Notes under the pieces: model-generated
The model's input: the letters and a program-made list of their open reading frames with translations, nothing else
Told to the model about the DNA's origin: nothing
Database searches by the model: none
Translations under genes and position numbers: made by a program
Part shown: piece by piece, positions 58,075 to 64,000 of the stretch
Position numbering within the stretch: the first letter of the stretch is position 1
How the letters are laid out: each line of letters starts with the position of its first letter
Assembly: GCA_026419785.1 (NCBI GenBank)
Contig: JAODTK010003887.1
Coordinates: forward strand, 62,001 to 126,000
From: Sclerodactyla briareus
Lineage: Eukaryota > Echinodermata > Holothuroidea > Dendrochirotida > Sclerodactylidae
Direction: 5' to 3'
DNA length: 64,000 nt

Positions 58075-58680
58075 TCTGAAATGAACGGCTAATGTGTGAA
58101 GTCTTTGTAATGTGTGAAGTCATTTTAATCACGAATAGTAAAAATTGGCCATCTGGCTCTCACGATTTGCTGTCTACAACACCCACATTTGGACAATTTT
58201 GCAAACACGGCTAAAGCGAAATTCACTTCATTTGTGAAGTTCGAATCCATTCATTTTTCATATTAAAACGGCTATCTGGCACTCACCATTTGGCGTATGT
58301 AAAGATTTAATTAATGATTTGCTACGATGCCGCGGAAACCAACCATGCCGCTTCGCAATATAGGCCATTCGCATGAATATAGAGGGGCTAAGGTGAATTT
58401 AATTCTAATTTGTGAAGCTAAACTTCTAAATTTCTCAATTAAAATCACCATTTGCCATTCAATAATATTAATTTTGAAAATTTGCACGCTGCGAGGCAGG
58501 CCAATGGTGTTGGCCGCTTTGCTTGGATAGCCGTGAAATCGCCCCACACGAACCTGAGAGTGCCGGTACAGGTGACATGTGAAATTCATGCTAATGCTTC
58601 AAGTTCATTTTTGAAATATCACGTGAGCCATCTGGCATCACCATTTGGCATTCGAGAAGATTAGCAAAGTTATTTTCAAT
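58075..58680 (+). repeat. Degenerate tandem repeat (family M)
   Basis: The phrase ggccatctggc-ctcaccatttggcattc recurs in variant form near 58148, 58271, 58446 and 58627. It is usually preceded by a tgtgaagt...tcattttt-a-at segment and followed by a run like gaagattaa. Spacing is about 125-180 bases. Confidence 0.6.
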
Positions 58681-58717
58681 TTACGACACGAGAAAAGTGC
58701 CATGTGGGGGGCCACGG

Positions 58718-58784
58718 AAAAAAAAAAAAAAAAAAAAAAAAAAACAAAAACAAAAACAAAAAAAAAAACAACCAAAAAAAAAAA

Positions 58785-58835
<51 letters not shown>

Positions 58836-59237
58836 AACTAAAAAAAAACACAAAACAAAAAACAAAAAAAAAAAAAAAAAAAAAACCCCAAAACAAAACA
58901 AAAAAACCCAAAAAAAGAAAAAAAAAAAAAACAAAAAAAAACAAAAAAAAAAAAAAACAAAAAAAACAAACAAAACACCAACAAAAAAAAAAAAAAAAAC
59001 CCCCACAAAAAAAAAAAAAAAAAAAAAAAAAACACAAAAAACCAAATCCCCCCCCCCCAAAAAAACAAAAAAACACAAAAAAAGAACAAACAAAAAAAAA
59101 CCCCCAAAAAAAAAAACATAAAAAAACCAAAAACACCACAAAAAAAAAAAAAAAAAAAAAAACAAAAAAAAAAAACAAAACAAAAAAAAAAAAACCCAAA
59201 AAAAACAAAAAAAAAACAAAAAAAAACCAAAAAAAAA

Positions 59238-59297
<60 letters not shown>

Positions 59298-59327
59298 AAA
59301 AAAAAAAACAAAAAAAAAAAAAAAAAG

Positions 59328-59362
<35 letters not shown>

Positions 59363-59471
59363 CAAAACAAAAAAAAAAAAAAAACCAAACAAAACAAAAA
59401 CCCCCCCAAAAAAAAAACAAAAAAAAAAAAAAAACAAATAATTTTTTTTAAAAATTAAAAAAAAAAAAAAA
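58718..59471 (+). repeat. A-rich tract with only A and C (low complexity)
   Basis: About 750 bases that are almost entirely A, with scattered single C or short C-runs and only a handful of G or T. The very long Lys/Thr/Gln or Phe-only open frames here on both strands come from this composition and are not genes. A collapsed or unpolished assembly of a poly-A or (A)nC repeat is the likeliest source. Confidence 0.9.
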
Positions 59472-59718
59472 TGTTGAGATCAATGGAAAAGGCCTTTTCC
59501 AGCTAGAGAAAAGGATTTTTTTCGCAAGCATTCATCATATGGATGAATTTATATGATTCACGGCGGCAGTTTTTTTTGTTCTTTGTCTTTTTAGAGAGGG
59601 AGGGGGGGGGGTTGTTGGGCGGTCAATAGTGTGTGTTAAAAGGTGTTCGGGCGGGGGGGGGGGGGCGGGCAGGCAAGCAGACATTTCAGGCGATCTGGAT
59701 TCTGAGTGACGTCCATAC

Positions 59719-60162
59719 CTAAAGAAGGGACGGTTTGAGCATTGGACACTTGTTTCCTATTAAAACAGTTACATAATTGAAGGCCTGGACATCGGTCAAG
59801 GTGCATGCCTTTTGAACACCATTGCAGGCCCATAAACCAGACGTGGAGAGGAAGACCGGGAGGGGGGAGGGGGGGATAATGTCAATGATAGGCTTAGGTA
59901 TCACAGAGCAGGGCGGGCGTGTCATTAATTGCCTCCCTTTGGTACGGGTCCTGCACCATTGTTTTAAAATTTTGAACACCGTGCGATATTTATCGAATTC
60001 TTGTACGAAATTCAGAACATCCATCACAAGAAACATCAAGTGGTTCAAGGTCTGAACATAGGGCTGAAAGCTGAATACATGTGACATCGATGGTATGAGA
60101 AGAAATGGCAAGCAATGGCTACACGGCTCAACACCGTGGCCCGCCCCCGGCCGCGTCCGCAT
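59719..60162 (-). other. 147-codon open frame, unassigned
   Basis: A - strand frame containing LNHLMFLVMDVLNFVQEFDK and YRTVFKILKQWCRTRTKGRQ. It looks hydrophobic and basic in turn, but no domain is recognised. It overlaps the GC-rich start of a repeat on one side. Chance or a decayed element is as likely as a gene. Confidence 0.2.
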
Positions 60163-60177
60163 CGTGGCACAGCTTCT

Positions 60178-60611
60178 TTAAGGCCGTCCCACTATAACGA
60201 TATCGGTCGTGCAACGATCCATATTATTGGTTCAGGCAGATTAATACCGGGAGGCCTTAATATGACGGCTGGAGACACCCTGCCACATGGATGGAGGACT
60301 GATCGCATTTTTGCCAAACATCCAATGTGGAAAAAAGCCCTTCCCGGGCGTTTTGATAAATCACATAATTCCTATTTATCGTTGAGATCAACGATTTATC
60401 GTACGACTCTTACCATTTTTCGATATGACCGTCATTAGGATTTGCCCGTTTGTTTCGAACACTTTCGATCTTGGGAAGGTATTGTGAGAAGTACTTGTTA
60501 ATCATGACAATTGTTTTACACACAGACCCAACTTCCTGGTTCAGCCTGAAATTAAAAAGATCGTGGTAGCGAACGATAGAAAAACACGTTATAGTGGGAC
60601 CGGCCCTTTAA
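60178..60611. mobile_element. TTAA-flanked inverted-repeat MITE
   Basis: The left end is TTAAGGCCGTCCCACTATAACG and the right end (inward) TTAAAGGGCCGGTCCCACTATAACG in pieces: TTAA, GGCCG, TCCCACTATAACG on both sides. TTAA at both boundaries is what piggyBac-like elements duplicate. The total length of 434 bases and lack of coding sequence fit a MITE. The left end lacks two or three bases relative to the right, possibly sequencing loss. Confidence 0.7.
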
Positions 60612-61299
60612 TCTGGTGTTGCGAATGATATTGATGCCTGCAAATTAGCAACTCGGCGACCAGCTGGGTTTGGTTCGTTCAATTCAGAACGTAAATTGAA
60701 CTAGCCAGCGCCAGAAGTTATTTGTTGTTGCACTAATGTGTTTCATGCAGCAATGTAGGCATAGGACTAGGTTGTTGTGTAGTCAGCCCCCCTCTATGCA
60801 TTGTGTACGGCGTATAATGTGGCACAATATAGAGATATGTCCTGAGCTGCGCTGAACTTTACGTTACTCACGTCCTAGGACCTAGTAACCTTGACCTGTG
60901 GCTTCAAAAACCTGTCTGTATTCCATGGAGCTGTTCGGTGCCATCACTAATGTGGAAAATGCAGATGTGAATGTTACTGTAGCTAGCCGGACCAAGTTGA
61001 GTAGAAACAACAGCAAAAACGTGAGAGCTGGTGAGTTATTGAACCTGTCCTGACAAAAAGTTGCTGCTAACGTTGGACCCGGCGAGGCCTAACCAATTTA
61101 AACCCTAACAGTAACACAACAGTACATAGGCATATAAATCATCTCAAATATAACTTGGAGTCAAGTCAATGTACAGGACCACTTGTAAGGCACTTGAGTG
61201 CCTAACCTCCTGTAATGATATTAATTATTATTTAGGGTTTTGATTCCTTGACGAAGTCAGACTCAGAGGATCTCGGCTATGCCGTCATGGACTGTGTGT

Positions 61300-61805
61300 G
61301 TGTGTTCGTAGTACGCTGGCTTGTAAACACGATAACTGACTCCACCTGGATGGCTGGAGCTTCATACCTTGGTATGTGTTGTGCTTCCCCATAAGGGAGT
61401 ACATGAACCCTATTGGTTTGGGGTCAGGTCAGCCAAGCCAGAGGAGGTCACCAGAGGTATGAAAACTTTTGTAAACACAATAATCCAGAATGGTTGGTCC
61501 GTTTAAGTTGGAAATTTTGTGTTAAGCTTTCTTCTGGGGAGTACCGGAACCTATTGTTTTGGTATAGGGGGGTGGTGATTTGGCAAATTGCCGGCCCCGC
61601 TTGTAAAACATGATAAACTCGACCTCCACCTGGATGGATGAAGCTATACTTGCTTGGGAGGTTTCCCTATGATGAGATACAAACCATTATCTCTTGGGGT
61701 CAGGTCAGAGGTCATCTGAGGTCACAAGGGGTCGAAGTCTGAAAACCTTGAAATTTAGTGTGTAGCTTCCTTAATACAGGGAACCCTATTAGTTGGTTGG
61801 GTCAG
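61300..61805 (+). repeat. Family J, ~1.5 units
   Basis: ggcttgtaaacacgataactg, cacctggatgg, cttggtatgtgttgtgcttcccc, catgaaccctattgg, ggggtcaggtcag, tccagaatggttggtcc, then a second gcttgtaaaacatgataaactcgacc start at about 61599 with ggggtcaggtcagaggtcatctgaggtca at about 61697-61724. Confidence 0.8.
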
Positions 61806-62125
61806 ATGTCTGTTGACAATTAAGACCAAAGCAGTTTCTGTCCCCCCGCACGCACGCTTTTAGATAATTGTAAAAATTTCTTTTTTTTTGACAACGCTCA
61901 CTTGATAATTCTTCAAAATCTGGTTGAAAGAGATGCTTACTACTGATGCCATGCAAAAACTATGTAAGGTACATTTTGGGATGGCTTTCTGGCCACTAGG
62001 GGGTATAACACCAGGGAAAAAAATTAAAAAAGAACAGCCTCATGCTCATTTCACAGAACTGCGGTTTTGTTGTACCGCGAATCCCAGGACGAAATATGGG
62101 TATTCTGGACTGTCTGAGAGAGAAA

Positions 62126-62176
62126 CAAAAGAAAAAAAACAAAAAAAAAAGAAAAAAAAAGAAAAAAAAAAAAACG
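62126..62176 (+). repeat. Poly-A/G tract
   Basis: Runs of A interrupted by single G or C, about 50 bases. Confidence 0.8.
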
Positions 62177-62199
62177 CCCTTCACGCCCAAACTTTCAGC

Positions 62200-63710
62200 A
62201 AGTAGGACGGAGAACTATTTTTTTTACTTGGTCCTAATGAATTAAAAAGAATTTGAAAAATTACTATTTGTTTTCCTTATTCATTCACACCAAAAGACAA
62301 ATGGGAAAGAACATCACTATGGGCCAGGGAGGGAAATGTTGCCATTGAAGGATTTTTTGCCCTTCAGCGACGTCATGGCTAGATATGGGCGGGAAATATT
62401 GTGTGAAACAATAGTGGCAATGAAGTCGTCGGAGAGAGGGGTCAGGAGACAACCGGCGCCAACAACAGGAAGCTTGAAACCCGCAGCAAACTCTATTGTT
62501 AAAAACTGGCACAATGGTCGCGGTATGATAGCTACCAAAAAATGCTGATCTATTTTCCGAGAACCTTCCCTAGATTTCAAAATCCCTCTTGATTAAAATG
62601 AAAATCCTAGCGGAAATTATAAAAAAAATGCAAGAGAATCACTAAGCCTTTGGCTTTTTCTGGTGTTTCATTTTCCACCAAAATTGACCCCCACTGCTGT
62701 ACACCCAAAACCGTAGGGCTCCCCATGAGAAAGCTGCAGTTTGTTCGCGCTAAGGCGGGGATTGCAGGATTCCCGCATAGGCAACCAGAATCCCGCAGCG
62801 AAATAAATTGTGTGCGGGAAATTCCCGCACTGATTTCTCAACCAGGGATTGTAAAAATAGTGTGCCTAATAGGGTTGCGCGGTTCCTTATATCGATTGAT
62901 AGCCGAAAAGAATAAGGACAACGTACGTATGGCAACCAGCACATGCATAGCTGTGAGCACTGTCGTGCTGGTAGTACCGTAGTCTAGTACGCCAGGCAAA
63001 ATGCATGGCACTACTAATTCTTCCTAAGTACGTACGTATAATATGTAACCAGCCCAGCCCACGAAACAGGTCGCCGTGCAATACCATACAGTAAGCCCCA
63101 ACGTAAGTGTGCTATTTTGGCAAGGAAACCGAAGCAAGGCACGATTGAATTAGTTGTGAATTGTGAAAACCACCAAAGCCATGCTAAACCTTCTATGATG
63201 TTTTATCAACCCACTGTCTAATTAATCACGTTCGTTCATTCAAAGAATTGTAGGCTAACACAAATTTATTGCAGAGCGCTGATCGACGATCGTAAAATAA
63301 ATCCACTCCTTACCCTAGAGTCTATGGGAAAAATCCTATAAAGTTAAGTGTGTGCGAGAGGTTCGATGCCGTCGGTCCGTATTGGATTGGGATCGCTGTT
63401 GTAGGTGCATTGGAATTGGGAGCACATGAATGCTCGGTGAAAACGCATAGGTGAGGGACCACGTGTTCCAAGCAGGGCTACTGGTATGTAAAAGTAGTGC
63501 ATAGCATAGGGAGCGTGAGCTAGCAACATAGCTGTGATGTTACGTGGGGTGAAGCTGCGATTGTCCGCACGGCTGGGATATTCGGTCAAAAATAATGCAA
63601 AACACAGTTCGCAACACCATGGGGAAAACACGTGGGGGGCAACAGCACGTGGGCAGTTTTAGCAATTTTAACAGATCGCAGATAAAGGTGCGCGGTAAGC
63701 GGCGGCTGGG
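62200..63710. other. No gene supported
   Basis: Several short frames on both strands (for example 62336-62548 and 62650-62982) have no recognised domain. aatcactaagcctttggc at 62637 matches ccactaagccttttggct at 22460, pointing to repeat-derived sequence. Short ttcccgca words recur at 62775-62830. Confidence 0.35.
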
Positions 63711-63716
63711 ATCGGC

Positions 63717-63730
63717 AAAAAAAAAAAAAA

Positions 63731-63772
<42 letters not shown>

Positions 63773-63822
63773 AAAAAAAAAAAAACAAAAAAAAACAAAA
63801 AAAAAAAAAAAAAAAAAAAACA
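63717..63822 (+). repeat. A-rich tract with scattered C
   Basis: About 105 bases of A with single C interruptions. It is the same type as the long tract at 58.7-59.5 kb. Confidence 0.85.
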
Positions 63823-64000
63823 CAAGGACCGCACTGGATTTTGGTAATTCATTGTACCGGTATTGGCTACCTAATCCCGGTACCCAGTAACGGTAATAGT
63901 AATTGTGCATTTTGACCGTCGGGGCTGCGAGTACTAACGGTGAATGCGAGTACCAGTACTAATATAAGATACGTATACCGCGCAACACTAGTGTATAGTC

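Noticed and set aside
58638..59458. Very long open frames (199-260 codons) on both strands
   Set aside because: They are homopolymer readings (Phe-only or Lys-only) of the A/C tract.
1..64000. tRNA or rRNA genes, CRISPR arrays, bacterial operons
   Set aside because: No cloverleaf-compatible A- and B-box pair, no rRNA core sequence and no regularly spaced identical repeats with unique spacers were seen. The only tRNA-like signal is the SINE-like segment near 5.65 kb.

Overview
This is a repeat-rich, intron-containing animal nuclear genome segment. It has no operons, prokaryotic genes, CRISPR arrays or tRNA genes that I can see. Two conserved nuclear genes for mitochondrial proteins are recognisable: the 3' half of MRPL45 on the + strand (four exons, about 0.4-6.7 kb) and the last exon of the ATP synthase c-subunit gene on the - strand (about 38.8-39.1 kb). 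The dispersed repeats resemble those of marine invertebrates, and an echinoderm, hemichordate or similar genome would fit, but I cannot name a species.

Base-level quality looks poor. MRPL45 exon 3 reads perfectly as the family only if about four single-base deletions are allowed. The ATP synthase exon is also frame-broken. An A/C-only tract of about 750 bases and many G or C homopolymers occur. Unpolished long reads would explain this, although pseudogenes cannot be excluded from the sequence alone.

Layout: 0-7.5 kb MRPL45 with a tRNA-derived SINE-like segment in its last intron; 8-9 kb degenerate AT-rich repeats; 10.8-14.2 kb hAT-like elements, one nested inside another repeat with a perfect 8-bp target duplication; 15.8-16.7 kb a decayed LINE; 18.9-19.9 kb small duplications; 21.1-22.3 kb a tandem array of a roughly 310-bp repeat (family J); 23.6-25.6 kb a 1-kb hAT-like element inserted at the edge of a 34-bp minisatellite; 29.7-30.5 kb another hAT-like end; 31-34 kb AT-rich degenerate repeats; 34-36.6 kb two back-to-back hAT-like elements; 37.1-37.8 kb a Harbinger-like MITE; 38.8-39.1 kb ATP synthase c; 40-44 kb repeats and an unidentified exon-like frame; 44.8-45.5 kb a possible inverted-repeat element; 46.5 kb a second LINE scrap; 47-49 kb simple repeats; 49.8-52.5 kb more hAT-like elements and family J; 53.2-53.8 kb a CGCC-rich repeat; 56.5-57.4 kb family J; 58.7-59.5 kb the A/C tract; 60.2-60.6 kb a TTAA-flanked MITE; 61.3-61.8 kb family J.

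The most coherent novel signal is a group of non-autonomous hAT-like families (called A, B, D and F here). They share short CAGGGGCG-type ends, long G/C runs next to the ends, a subterminal palindrome of the form GCGCCACC-n-GGTGGCGC, and internal GCGCGAAGCGCGC hairpins. Three copies have perfect 8-bp target duplications. A second signal is that family J carries spaced AGGTCA half-sites in DR1/DR3/DR4 arrangement.
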